Assembly (NCBI RefSeq): GCF_006547145.1
Contig: NZ_CP041244.1
Coordinates: 9,238,001 to 9,302,000, forward strand
Length of the DNA: 64,000 bases
Direction of reading: 5' to 3'
From: Actinomadura sp. WMMA1423
GTDB taxonomy: Bacteria > Actinomycetota > Actinomycetes > Streptosporangiales > Streptosporangiaceae
Part shown: positions 8,558 through 16,424 of the stretch, piece after piece
Numbering within the stretch: position 1 is the first letter of the stretch
Layout: the number at the start of each line of letters is the position of its first letter
Notes under the pieces: model-generated
What the model saw: only the letters and a program-made list of their open reading frames with translations
Told to the model about the DNA's origin: nothing
Databases searched by the model: none
Translations under genes and position numbers: made by a program

Positions 8558-11323
8558 ATGGGGCGCGGCAGGTTGCGCATCTACCTGGGCTCGGCGCCCG
8601 GCGTCGGCAAGACCTACGCCATGCTCGCCGAGGGCGGGCGCCGCGCCGGACGCGGGACCGACGTGGTGGTCGGCTTCGTGGAGACCCACGGCCGGCCCCG
8701 CACCGCCGCGCTCCTGGAGGGCCTGGAGATCGTCCCGCGCGCGGCCCTCACCTACCGCGGCGCCGCCTTCACCGAGATGGACACCGACGCCGTCATCGCC
8801 CGGCGCCCCCAGGTCGCGCTGATCGACGAGCTGGCCCACACCAACGTGCCCGGCTCCCGCGACACCAAGCGGTGGCAGGACATCGAACGGATCCTGGACG
8901 CCGGAATCGACGTCGTCTCCAACGTCAACATCCAGCACCTGGAGTCGGTGAACGACGTCGTCGAGCAGATCACCGGGGTGCCGCAGCGCGAGACCGTCCC
9001 CGACGAGGTGGTCCGGCGCGCGGACCAGGTCGAACTGGTCGACATGACGCCCGAGGCGCTGCGCCGCCGGATGGCGCACGGCAACATCTACCCGCCCGAG
9101 AGGATCGACGCCGCGCTCGGCAACTACTTCCGGGCCGGCAACCTCATCGCGCTGCGCGAGCTGGCCCTGCTGTGGCTGGCCGACAAGGTCGACGACCAGC
9201 TCGACCGCTACCGCGCGGACCACGGCATCGCCGGGACGTGGGAGGCGCGCGAACGCGTCGTCGTGGCGCTCACCGGCGGCCCGGAGGGCGACACCCTGAT
9301 CCGCCGCGCCGCCCGCGTCGCCGCCCGCACCAAGGGCGCCGACCTGCTCGCCGTGCACGTCGCCCGCAGCGACGGGCTGGCCGACGTGGGTCCCGCGCAC
9401 CTGACCAGGCAGCGCGCCCTGGTGGAGAGCCTCGGCGGCAGCTACCACCAGGTCGTCGGCTCCAACGTGCCGGACGCGCTGCTCGACTTCGCCGCCGGCG
9501 TCAACGCCACCCAGCTCGTCCTGGGCGCGTCCCGGCGCGGAAAGACCGCCCAGCTGTTCTCGCCGGGGGTCGGCGTCGCCACGACGGCGCGGTCCGGCTC
9601 CATCGACGTGCACCTCGTGACGCACGAGGAGATCGGCCAGGGGCGCCGCTGGAGGGCGCGGCGCGCGGCGGCGCTTCCGGCCGTCCGCCGCTGTGCCGGG
9701 TTCGCGCTGGCCGCCGCCGGGCTGCCGCTGCTGACCGTCCTTTTGGCGCACATGCGCGTGCAGGTGCCGCTGGCCAGCGATATCCTGCTCTTCCAGGCCG
9801 CGGTGGTCGGGGTCGCGCTGGTGGGCGGGCTGCTTCCGGCGCTGTTCGCGGCGGTCGGCGGCTCCCTGCTGCTGAACTACTACTTCACCCCTCCCATCGG
9901 GCGGTTCATCGTCGAGCGGCCCCAGTCGCTGCTCCAGCTCCTCGTCTTCGTGGTGGTGGGGGTGACGGTCAGCGTGGTCGTGGACGTCACGGCCCGCCGC
10001 GGCCGGGAGGCGGCGCGGGCCCGCGCCGACGCCGAGGTGCTGTCCACCCTCGCCGGGGACATCCTGCGCGGCGAGCACGGGGCGGCCACCGCACGCGGCC
10101 ACCCCTACGGCGCCCTCGGCAGCATCCTCGAACGGCTCCGCGAGACCTTCGCGCTGACCACGGTCACGCTGCTGGAGCGCGACCCCGACGCGCCGCTGAC
10201 GCCCGACACCCTCCGCGACCCGCACTGCTGGGAGGTCGTGGCCAGCACCGGGGGCGACCCCTGCACCAGCCCGGACGCCGGGGAGACCGACATCCTCGTC
10301 GAGGACGGAGCGCTGTCCCTCGTCCTTCGGGGCCGGACCATGCCCGCCTCGGACCGGCGCGTCCTGGAGGCCTTCGCGGCCCAGGCCGCCGTGGCGCTGC
10401 ACCATCAGCGGCTGGCCGACAAGGCCCGGCAGGTCCGGCCGCTGGAGGCCGCCGACGAGCTGCGCACGGCGCTGCTCACCGTCGTCAGCCGTGATCTGCG
10501 CGCTCTGCTCTCCTCCGCGAGGGCAGCCCTCGACGGCCTGCGGGGCCCGGACGCCGCTCCGGGCGGCGCACGCCATGACGAACTGGTCGCCACGGCCGCC
10601 GGCTCCCTGGCCCGGCTCGACCACCTGGTCGCCGACCTGCTGGACATGAGCCGCCTGCGATCCGGCTCGCTCGGCGTCTTCCCGCGCCGGGTCGCCGCCG
10701 GGGAGGCCGTCTCCCGCGCCGTCCCCGGCGGCTCCGCAGACCGGGACGCCGTCGAACTCCAGATCGCCGAAGGGCTGCCCGAGATCGTCGCCGACCCGGC
10801 GCTGCTGGACCGCGCCCTCGCCAACCTCATCGCCAATGCCGTCCGCTTCAACCCGCCGGGCGGACCCGTCCTCGTCACGGCCAGCGCGCTCGGTGACCGC
10901 GTGGAGGTCCGGGTCGTCGACCGCGGTCCCGCCATCCGGCCCGCCGACCGCCCCTTCCCGCCGCTCCGGCGCCTCGGCGCCCGGGACGACGAGACCGGCG
11001 TCGACCTGGCCCTCGCCCGCGGACTCGCCGAGGCCATGGGCGGCTCCCTCACGCCGGAGGAGACGCCGGGCGGCGGTCTGACCATGGTCCTCACCCTGCC
11101 GGCCCGCCGCCCGCCGTCCGGACCGCGGACGCCGCCCGGGACCCCGTCCGCGACGCCGTCCACCGAGGCGCCCGCCGCCGCGGGCGAGGACACGCCGGAA
11201 TCCGATCTCGCCGATCCGCTGATCATCGACCGGGTCGCCGCCTGGCGGGACCGCATCAGCCACGGCAAGGACCGCCCCGTCCCGCCGGAGTCCCCTCCCG
11301 AGGGCCGCCACCGCCCCGACTGA
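8558..11323 (+). CDS. kdpD: KdpD-type sensor protein lacking the phospho-acceptor histidine
   Basis: 921 residues with the KdpD layout: N-terminal KdpD domain with P-loop SAPGVGKT (about 9-16) and DELAHTN, a Usp-like domain (about 230-355), four membrane helices (about 372-470), a GAF-like region, and a histidine-kinase module. The H-box reads VVSRDLRALL where active KdpD has VSHDLRTPL; Arg645 (codon CGT at 10490) replaces the histidine. The ATP-binding part keeps the N-box (LIANAVRFNPPGG) but has DRGPAI for DxGxG and GVDLALARG for GxGLxL. No kdpE follows. It is probably a K+/c-di-AMP/turgor sensor without autokinase activity (inference). ATG 8558 is preferred; a GTG at 8555 leaves only one base after GGAGG. 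Confidence 0.9.
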   Translation: MGRGRLRIYLGSAPGVGKTYAMLAEGGRRAGRGTDVVVGFVETHGRPRTAALLEGLEIVPRAALTYRGAAFTEMDTDAVIARRPQVALIDELAHTNVPGSRDTKRWQDIERILDAGIDVVSNVNIQHLESVNDVVEQITGVPQRETVPDEVVRRADQVELVDMTPEALRRRMAHGNIYPPERIDAALGNYFRAGNLIALRELALLWLADKVDDQLDRYRADHGIAGTWEARERVVVALTGGPEGDTLIRRAARVAARTKGADLLAVHVARSDGLADVGPAHLTRQRALVESLGGSYHQVVGSNVPDALLDFAAGVNATQLVLGASRRGKTAQLFSPGVGVATTARSGSIDVHLVTHEEIGQGRRWRARRAAALPAVRRCAGFALAAAGLPLLTVLLAHMRVQVPLASDILLFQAAVVGVALVGGLLPALFAAVGGSLLLNYYFTPPIGRFIVERPQSLLQLLVFVVVGVTVSVVVDVTARRGREAARARADAEVLSTLAGDILRGEHGAATARGHPYGALGSILERLRETFALTTVTLLERDPDAPLTPDTLRDPHCWEVVASTGGDPCTSPDAGETDILVEDGALSLVLRGRTMPASDRRVLEAFAAQAAVALHHQRLADKARQVRPLEAADELRTALLTVVSRDLRALLSSARAALDGLRGPDAAPGGARHDELVATAAGSLARLDHLVADLLDMSRLRSGSLGVFPRRVAAGEAVSRAVPGGSADRDAVELQIAEGLPEIVADPALLDRALANLIANAVRFNPPGGPVLVTASALGDRVEVRVVDRGPAIRPADRPFPPLRRLGARDDETGVDLALARGLAEAMGGSLTPEETPGGGLTMVLTLPARRPPSGPRTPPGTPSATPSTEAPAAAGEDTPESDLADPLIIDRVAAWRDRISHGKDRPVPPESPPEGRHRPD

Positions 11324-11478
11324 GCGCTTCCACGGGCCCTTCCGGAGGTCGTCTGCACGGTCGGTTTCGCCGAATTGGTGGTCGGGCCCGATGGCAGGGC
11401 GCCCGGACGGCGGTCATGGTGGAACCTCAGGTCATCGGTATCGCTGACCTGCGTGCGGGGACCGGCGGGGGAGGACAC

Positions 11479-12123
11479 ATGGCCAGGGCCCTCCTGAGGG
11501 GCGACGCGGCGGCCGCCGCCCCGTCCCCTCGGGGCGAGCTGCTGCCGGGCTTCCTCACCTGGACGTCGCTCGCGGCCCTGGCCTTCCTCGTCCTGATCAC
11601 GATGCTGGTCATCGCGTCGCTGCGCGTGGTTCCCGAAGGGGAGCGCCTGGTCGTCACCCGGCTCGGCGGTCCTCCGACGGTGCGGGGGCCCGGCCGCGTG
11701 CTGGCGGTGCCGGGCGTCGACCGGTGGATCCGCGTCCCTCTGCGATGGCCCCCGCTGGATGTGTGGGTCGAGGCGCCCACCCGCGACGGGGTTCTCCTGC
11801 GGCTGAAGGCGATGGTCCTCGTGTCGGTGTCCGACCCGGCCCGCTACGCACTGCGGCCGGTTCCGCAGGCGGCGGCGGTCAGCGTCATCGTGGAGGGCCG
11901 GTTGCGCCGGCACGTCGCCGACCGGGACCTGGGCGAGGTGGGCGGACTGGCCTCCGGCCGGACCGACCCGCTGACCCCCGACCTGGCGGAGGCCGTCGGC
12001 GAGTGGGGCCTGACGATCACGCTGCTCGAAGTCGTCCGAGCCGACGTCCCCCTTCGCGGCCTCGACCGCTGGCTCGCCGCCCGCAGCGCCGTCTCCCAGG
12101 AGGAGCCGCGGCCGCGCCAGTGA
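11479..12123 (+). CDS. SPFH/Band 7 domain membrane protein (slipin-like)
   Basis: A 214-residue stomatin/prohibitin-family protein: an N-terminal membrane helix (about 27-48, LAALAFLVLITMLVIASL) followed by a Band 7 domain beginning RVVPEGERLVVTRLGGPPTVRGPG and continuing through the PGVDRWIRVPL segment. Band 7 proteins scaffold membrane microdomains and membrane-protein turnover. ATG 11479 is chosen because GGGGGAGG lies just upstream; an earlier ATG at 11416 lacks such a site. It stands alone 155 bases after kdpD on the same strand, where kdpE would be expected. Confidence 0.8.
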   Translation: MARALLRGDAAAAAPSPRGELLPGFLTWTSLAALAFLVLITMLVIASLRVVPEGERLVVTRLGGPPTVRGPGRVLAVPGVDRWIRVPLRWPPLDVWVEAPTRDGVLLRLKAMVLVSVSDPARYALRPVPQAAAVSVIVEGRLRRHVADRDLGEVGGLASGRTDPLTPDLAEAVGEWGLTITLLEVVRADVPLRGLDRWLAARSAVSQEEPRPRQ

Positions 12124-12142
12124 TCGCGCCATCGGCCGTCAT

Positions 12143-12175
12143 CTATTGGCGCAGCGCCAATAAGGGTCTAGGGTT
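12143..12175 (+). promoter_or_regulatory. Palindromic operator/promoter upstream of the truncated haemoglobin gene
   Basis: TATTGGCGCAGCGCCAATA (12144-12162) is a perfect 9-1-9 inverted repeat followed by AGGGTCTAGGGTT. A promoter fits inside it: -35 TTGGCG (12146-12151), 17-base spacer, -10 TAGGGT (12169-12174), pointing to the globin gene 75 bases downstream. The same 33 bases occur, inverted and 30/33 identical, at 35599-35631 upstream of the rubber oxygenase gene. Interpreted as the binding site of a dimeric repressor or activator; the regulator is unknown. Confidence 0.7.
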
Positions 12176-12249
12176 GCGGTGCGCGATCCGGCCGAGCGGC
12201 GAGTCGCGCACACGGGGGTTGGCCTGGTCACCTGACCCGAGGGGACGGA

Positions 12250-12633
12250 ATGAGCATCTACGAGTCGATCGGCGGCGAGGCCGCCCTGACGGCGGTCGTG
12301 GACGACCTCTACGAGCGGATCCTCGCCGACGACACCCTGAGCGGCTTCTTCGTCGGCACGAAGCTCAACAGGCTGAAAGGCCGCCAGGTCGAGTTCTTCG
12401 GGGAGGCGCTCGGCGGACCGATGGCCTACCAGGGCGGCACGATGAAGGACGTCCACCTCGGGCTCGGGATCGAGCGCGCCCACTTCGACCGGGTCGTCGA
12501 GCACCTGGCGGCCTCGCTCGCCGCGGCGGGCGTCCCGGAGCGGACCATCGGCGAGATCGCCGCCGTGCTGATGCCGCTGGCCGACGACATCGTGTCCGGC
12601 CGGTCCACGCCGAGGGCGGCCGCGACGGAGTGA
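12250..12633 (+). CDS. glbN: Group I truncated haemoglobin
   Basis: A 127-residue 2/2 globin starting M-S-I-Y-E-S-I-G-G-E, with the group I features YERI(L), the FFVGTKLNRLKGRQVEFF helix carrying distal-side residues, the GG-containing turn GGPMAYQGGTMKDVHLGLGIERAHFD that carries the proximal histidine region (H-L-G-L), and the C-terminal helix. Such proteins bind O2 and NO and typically act as NO dioxygenases or O2 carriers in the cytoplasm. It is monocistronic, with the palindromic promoter element 75 bases upstream that it shares with the distant rubber oxygenase gene. The ATG follows GGGGACGG. Confidence 0.88.
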   Translation: MSIYESIGGEAALTAVVDDLYERILADDTLSGFFVGTKLNRLKGRQVEFFGEALGGPMAYQGGTMKDVHLGLGIERAHFDRVVEHLAASLAAAGVPERTIGEIAAVLMPLADDIVSGRSTPRAAATE

Positions 12634-12686
12634 GTGCGCCGGGAACGGGGTGCGCGGCGCCGGCCGGGGAGAGCAGGTGATGCGTC

Positions 12687-12706
12687 TGTACCTATTGGTA
12701 TGTACA
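12687..12706. promoter_or_regulatory. Putative TetR autoregulatory operator overlapping the TetR promoter
   Basis: TGTACCTATTGGTATGTACA contains the inverted repeats TACC-TATT-GGTA and TGTAC...GTACA and ends 8 bases before the GTG of the TetR gene. A -10-like TACACT (12703-12708) would place the transcription start at or next to the GTG, suggesting a leaderless message. The size and position are typical of operators of YxaF/LmrA-type TetR repressors. Confidence 0.5.
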
Positions 12707-12714
12707 CTGCGGGG

Positions 12715-13281
12715 GTGAGTGCACGGGAGCGGTTGGTGGAGAGCGCGCGGGAGCTGCTGTGGGAGCGCGGCTACGTGGGCACGAGCCCGAAGACCATCCA
12801 GGAGCGGGCCGAAGCCGGCCAGGGCAGCATGTACCACCACTTCGCGAGCAAGCAGGACCTTGCTCGCGCCGCCATCGACCGCACCGCCGAGGAGATGCGC
12901 GAGGCCGTCGACGCCCAGCTGTCCGGGCCCGGGCCGGCCGTCGGGCGTATCGCCGCATACCTGCGCCGGGAGCGGGACGTCCTGCGGGGGTGCCCCATCG
13001 GACGGCTCACCCAGGACCCCGACGTCATGGCCACGCCCACGCTCCGCGGGCCCGTCGAGGAGACTTTCGCCTGGCTGCGCGCCCGGCTCGCGGCGGTGGT
13101 GCAGGAGGGAGCGGACCACGGAGAGCTGGAGTCCTCCGTGGACCCCGACTCCACCGCGGCCGCGATCGTCGCCACCCTCCAGGGCGGATACGTGCTCGCC
13201 CGCGCCGCGGGTGCCTCCGAGCCCTTCGAGCAGGCGATCGCGGGAATCCTCGCTCTGCTCGACGCGCGTACCGTCCGCTGA
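12715..13281 (+). CDS. TetR/AcrR family transcriptional regulator (YxaF/LmrA type)
   Basis: A 188-residue repressor. The N-terminal HTH (about 5-45) reads TSPKTIQERAEAGQGSMYHHFASKQDLARAAI; the ligand domain has the CPIGRLTQDPDV block of the YxaF/LmrA subgroup. GTG 12715 is chosen over ATG 12700 because the operator overlaps the latter and no ribosome site precedes it; translation may be leaderless. It is followed after 16 bases by a double-cupin gene on the same strand, its likely target and operon partner. Confidence 0.85.
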   Translation: MSARERLVESARELLWERGYVGTSPKTIQERAEAGQGSMYHHFASKQDLARAAIDRTAEEMREAVDAQLSGPGPAVGRIAAYLRRERDVLRGCPIGRLTQDPDVMATPTLRGPVEETFAWLRARLAAVVQEGADHGELESSVDPDSTAAAIVATLQGGYVLARAAGASEPFEQAIAGILALLDARTVR

Positions 13282-13297
13282 CCCCTTGAGGAATGCC

Positions 13298-14041
13298 ATG
13301 CAGATAACCCACGCACCCGTCGGCGGCGCCGCCGCTCCACCCGAATGGTTCACCGGTGACGCGTGGATCGCGCCGCTGGCCGAGCCCGGTGGAGGGGCGC
13401 CGACGCAGATCGACAGCGTCCGTTTCGCCCCCGGAGGCCGCACCGTGTGGCACCGGCACCGGCTCGGACAGGTGCTCGTCGTCACCCAGGGGACCGGGCG
13501 CGTGCAACGGCGCGGCGGGCCGGTCGAGACGATCCAGACCGGCGACGTCGTGCGCATCGCTCCCGGCGAATGGCACTGGCACGGCGCCGCGCCCGACCGC
13601 CCGATGACGCATCTGGCCATCGAGCCGATACCGGCCGAAGGCGACCCGGCCGAGGCGGGAGAGCCGGTCGGCGACGGCGAGTACCGCGGTGACGCGGCGC
13701 GGGGCGTCCCGCCGATCACTCGTACGGTGCTCCTCGATCAGGTGCTGGCGCCGCCTCGCGGCACGCACAGGGTCGAGGTCCGTCGCATCACCATCGCGCC
13801 CGGCCGGGAGGCGGGCCTCCACGTGCACAACGGTCCGGTGTTCGGGAGCATCGAGACCGGCTCGGCGGTCTACCAGATCGAGGGCGAAGCGGCGGCCGTC
13901 CTCGGCCCCGGGGACGTGTTCTACGAGCCCGAAGGCGCCCGGGTCGCGCGCTTCGACGCCGAGGAGGAGGGTGTGACGTTCCTCGGGTACTTCCTCCTCG
14001 GCGCCGGCCAGACGGCCGAGATCGAGTTTCCGGCCCGCTGA
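13298..14041 (+). CDS. Double-cupin protein (hydroxynitrile-lyase-like cupin)
   Basis: A 247-residue protein with two cupin barrels. The first has a metal site HRHRLGQ...E/T-GD-W-HWHG: HxH at about 48-50 and PGEWHWHGAAPDRPMTHLAI, closely resembling bacterial manganese cupins related to (R)-selective hydroxynitrile lyase and carboxymuconolactone-decarboxylase-associated cupins. The second contains LHVHNGPVFGSIETGSAVYQIEG and a GDVFYEPEGA turn. It lies directly after a TetR gene (16-base gap, TTGAGGA ribosome site) and is probably under its control. The true substrate is unknown; detoxification of a small aldehyde, lactone or cyanohydrin is possible (inference). Confidence 0.8.
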   Translation: MQITHAPVGGAAAPPEWFTGDAWIAPLAEPGGGAPTQIDSVRFAPGGRTVWHRHRLGQVLVVTQGTGRVQRRGGPVETIQTGDVVRIAPGEWHWHGAAPDRPMTHLAIEPIPAEGDPAEAGEPVGDGEYRGDAARGVPPITRTVLLDQVLAPPRGTHRVEVRRITIAPGREAGLHVHNGPVFGSIETGSAVYQIEGEAAAVLGPGDVFYEPEGARVARFDAEEEGVTFLGYFLLGAGQTAEIEFPAR

Positions 14042-14090
14042 GCGCGGCGCACCGCGGGAGGAGTGCTCTCCGCGTGGCATGGCGCCGCGC
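14042..14090. terminator. Bidirectional hairpin between convergent cupin and DUF302 genes
   Basis: GCGCGGCGC (14042-14050) pairs perfectly with GCGCCGCGC (14082-14090), and an inner GC-rich stem lies between them. It sits between the stops of two convergent genes. There is no U-tract, as is common for actinobacterial terminators. Confidence 0.55.
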
Positions 14091-14101
14091 GAGGACGGGC
14101 G

Positions 14102-14491
14102 TCAGGAGTCCAGCCGCCTCAAAGCGGTGGCCAGCCTCTCCTTGGCCTCGTCGGCGACCGGACCCAGGTCGGCACGGTCGCTGACCGACACCATGACCTG
14201 CGGGTCCAGCGCCTCGACGACGGTCTCGTCGCCGTCGGTCCGGATCACGACGTTGCAGGGCAGCAGCAGGCCGATCTGCCGGTCGACGCCGAGCGCCTGA
14301 TGGGCGAGCCCCGGATTGCAGGCACCGAGGATCAGGTAGGCCTCCATCGCCTCGCCGAGCTTCTCGCGCAGGGTGGCCCGCACGTCGATCTCGGTCAGCA
14401 CGCCGAAGCCCTGGTCGTCCAGGACCGCGCGCACCTGCTGGACGGTCTCGCCGAACGGCCGGTGCAGCCGGAGGCTGATCGCGTAGTCCAT
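14102..14491 (-). CDS. DUF302 domain protein
   Basis: A 129-residue single-domain DUF302 protein: M-D-Y-A-I-S-L-R-L at the start, then GFGVLTEIDV, LGACNPGLAHQAL and the LLLPCNVVIRTDGDETVVEALDP block that contains a conserved cysteine. The ATG follows GGGGGGAG. It is divergent from a CsoR-family gene, with a palindromic CsoR-type operator between them, so it is probably derepressed by the CsoR ligand (copper or a reactive sulphur species). The biochemical role of DUF302 is not firmly established. Confidence 0.88.
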   Translation of the reverse strand: MDYAISLRLHRPFGETVQQVRAVLDDQGFGVLTEIDVRATLREKLGEAMEAYLILGACNPGLAHQALGVDRQIGLLLPCNVVIRTDGDETVVEALDPQVMVSVSDRADLGPVADEAKERLATALRRLDS

Positions 14492-14682
14492 GATGCTCCC
14501 CCCTTGGGGGATGCCTTCCCTGAGAGGCCCGCGCCCACGCGGGCGCCCTGCGACCGTTCGGTCCCGTCACGGCTGCGCGGCTTCATCGTGTGGCGGTTTG
14601 TCATGCATCCATCACATACGTCCGCTGGGGTGCCCGCCGGTGGTCTCGGCCCAGGAATAGGCGGGTCTGGGCACGGGTTCCT

Positions 14683-14698
14683 ATACCCATAGGGGTAT
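14683..14698. promoter_or_regulatory. CsoR-type operator
   Basis: ATACCC-ATAG-GGGTAT is a perfect 6-4-6 inverted repeat of the form known for CsoR/RicR/CstR-family repressors. It lies 24 bases before the CsoR-like start and 192 bases before the divergent DUF302 start, so it probably controls at least the regulator itself. Confidence 0.75.
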
Positions 14699-14721
14699 CA
14701 GGCCGAGAGCGGGGGAGCGGG

Positions 14722-14994
14722 ATGGAGCTGGACAGGGACGCGCTCGACGACGTCGTGGTGCGGCTGAAGCGGGCGCAGGGCCAGATCGGCGGCGTCGTCA
14801 ACATGATCGAGGAGGGACGGGACTGCGCCGACCTGGTCACCCAGCTGGCGGCCGTCTCGCGCGCCCTGCACCGGGCCGGTTTCAAGATCATCGCTACCGG
14901 CCTGGAGCGCTGCGCCATGCCGGAGAACGCGGGCACCGACCAGGCCGCCGTCGACCGCGCGCAGCTGGAGAAGCTGTTCCTGGCCCTCGCATGA
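14722..14994 (+). CDS. Metal- or persulfide-sensing repressor of the CsoR/FrmR family
   Basis: A 90-residue all-helical repressor with the family opening V-V-R-L-K-R-A-Q-G-Q-I-G-G-V-V-N-M-I-E. The ligand positions appear as Cys in RDCADLV, His in RALHRAGF and Cys in LERCAMPEN, that is a C-H-C arrangement compatible with Cu(I) sensing, though CstR-type persulfide sensing is also possible. ATG 14722 follows a GGGGGAGCGG site. The perfect ATACCC/GGGTAT palindrome just upstream supports autorepression and control of the divergent DUF302 gene. Confidence 0.87.
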   Translation: MELDRDALDDVVVRLKRAQGQIGGVVNMIEEGRDCADLVTQLAAVSRALHRAGFKIIATGLERCAMPENAGTDQAAVDRAQLEKLFLALA

Positions 14995-15051
14995 CATGAA
15001 CCGGCCCGCCGAGCGGTGAACGTCCGGTCCGCCGCGCCCCGGAGCGGCCGG

Positions 15052-15462
15052 TCAGTCTTCTATCGTGATGCCGAACCCCTCGACCAGCAGGTCCCGCAGC
15101 CCGGCCTCGGCGAGCTGCATCCCCGTCATCCGCGCGTTCATGATCCGCACGTTGGACATGCGCGAGTCGAACGCCCGCAGGTTCGCCAGGTCCGCGTCGG
15201 CGAACGCGCACTCGGCGAACCCGGCCCGGTGCAGCACGACCCCGGAGAAGCCGGTCCGCACGAACCGGCAGCGCTCGAAATCGACGTCCTCGACCCCGTC
15301 CGGGTCGTCCATGGAGAGTGCGTCCGCGCCGTACTCCAGCGACAGGTACTTCCCGTCGTGGCGGATGTGCCGCTCGACCTTCCCGGCGGGCGTGAGCCTG
15401 CGGGGGATCTGCGGCGGTCTGGGCTCTCTCACCGGTGAGGAAGGCGCGGAACGAGCGGGCAT
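15052..15462 (-). CDS. Pentapeptide-repeat-like protein
   Basis: 136 residues. The C-terminal half is a short right-handed beta-helix of pentapeptide-type repeats of the A(D/N)LxX form: VDFERCRFVRTGFSG, VVLHRAGFAECAFADADLANLRAFDSRMSNVRIMNARMTGMQLAEA (described in two parts). The N-terminal half is not repetitive. Function is unknown; there is no membrane segment or signal peptide. The start at 15462 gives a protein beginning M-P-A-R-S; a start 27 bases further upstream is possible. Convergent with the CsoR gene and divergent from the ZIP transporter. Confidence 0.7.
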   Translation of the reverse strand: MPARSAPSSPVREPRPPQIPRRLTPAGKVERHIRHDGKYLSLEYGADALSMDDPDGVEDVDFERCRFVRTGFSGVVLHRAGFAECAFADADLANLRAFDSRMSNVRIMNARMTGMQLAEAGLRDLLVEGFGITIED

Positions 15463-15616
15463 GGCGCCGACCCTACTAGCCGACCTCACTCGCCTCGCGG
15501 ACCATCACGCGGCATGCCAGTCTGGACGCGACGGACTCCCAGTCCGGGACGTTTCAGACGGAACCGGCGGGTAGTGGGCGTGGTCGGAAAGCCGGCGGGT
15601 GGCGGAGGGGAGAGTC

Positions 15617-16366
15617 GTGCAGGGAGCGTTGCAGGCCGGAGGGTGGGGCCTGCTGGCCGGGTCGGCTCTGGTGATGGGGGCCCTGGTCGGCTTCCTGGTC
15701 CCGGTCCCGGCGCGGGTGGTGGCGAGCGTGATGGCGTTCGGCAGCGGCGTCCTGCTGTCGGCGGTGTCCTTCGACCTGATCGCCGAGGCGCACGACCAGG
15801 GCGGGCTGGCCCCGACCGCGATCGGGGCGGTGGCGGGCGCGGTGCTCTACGCCGGCGCCAACGCCGTCCTCGCCTGGCGGGGCGCGCGGCACCGCAAGCG
15901 CTCGGGAGGACAGCAGCCCTCGGAGGAGCAGCAGCCCGGATCGGGGAGCGCGATCGCGCTGGGGGCCCTGCTGGACGGCGTGCCCGAGTCGATCGTGATC
16001 GGCACGAGCCTCCTGGGCGGCGGCGCGGTCAGCCTGGTCACCGTGGTCGCGGTGTTCATCAGCAACGTGCCCGAGGGGCTCTCGAGCGCCTCGGGGATGC
16101 GCCGCGCGGGACGCGGCCGCGGATACGTCTTCGGGCTGTGGAGCGGCATCGCGGTGATCAGCGGGCTGGCGGCGGTCCTGGGCCGCACGGCGCTCGGGGG
16201 CGCTCCGGCCGACCTCCTCGCCGGCATCACCGCGCTGGCCGGCGGCGCCATCCTCACCATGATCGCTGACACGATGATCCCCGAAGCCTACGAGGACACC
16301 CACCTGTTCACCGGCTTGATCATGGTCGTCGGGTTCCTGGCGGCGTTCGCCCTGTCCCACGCCTGA
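15617..16366 (+). CDS. ZIP family divalent metal transporter
   Basis: A 249-residue membrane protein with about eight helices. The two ZIP metal-site helices are visible: LLDGVPESIVIG (about 120-131) and FISNVPEGLSSASG (about 146-159), with the usual H replaced by D or S in both, so metal coordination may differ from canonical ZIPs. A charged loop rich in Q, E, S and G (about 88-108) corresponds to the variable cytoplasmic loop. GTG 15617 is chosen because GGAGGGGAGAG is just upstream. Likely imports or exports Zn2+ or a similar ion in the cytoplasmic membrane; direction not determinable. Confidence 0.85.
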   Translation: MQGALQAGGWGLLAGSALVMGALVGFLVPVPARVVASVMAFGSGVLLSAVSFDLIAEAHDQGGLAPTAIGAVAGAVLYAGANAVLAWRGARHRKRSGGQQPSEEQQPGSGSAIALGALLDGVPESIVIGTSLLGGGAVSLVTVVAVFISNVPEGLSSASGMRRAGRGRGYVFGLWSGIAVISGLAAVLGRTALGGAPADLLAGITALAGGAILTMIADTMIPEAYEDTHLFTGLIMVVGFLAAFALSHA

Positions 16367-16424
16367 GGGGCGGGGCCGGGTCGAGCCGCCGCGAGCGGCC
16401 CGCTGAGGATCCGCGGGTGCGGGG

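Noticed and set aside
15510..15580. tRNA-like hairpin with GGACTCCCAGTCC
   Set aside because: The arms do not assemble into a cloverleaf and there is no T-arm consensus; treated as chance.
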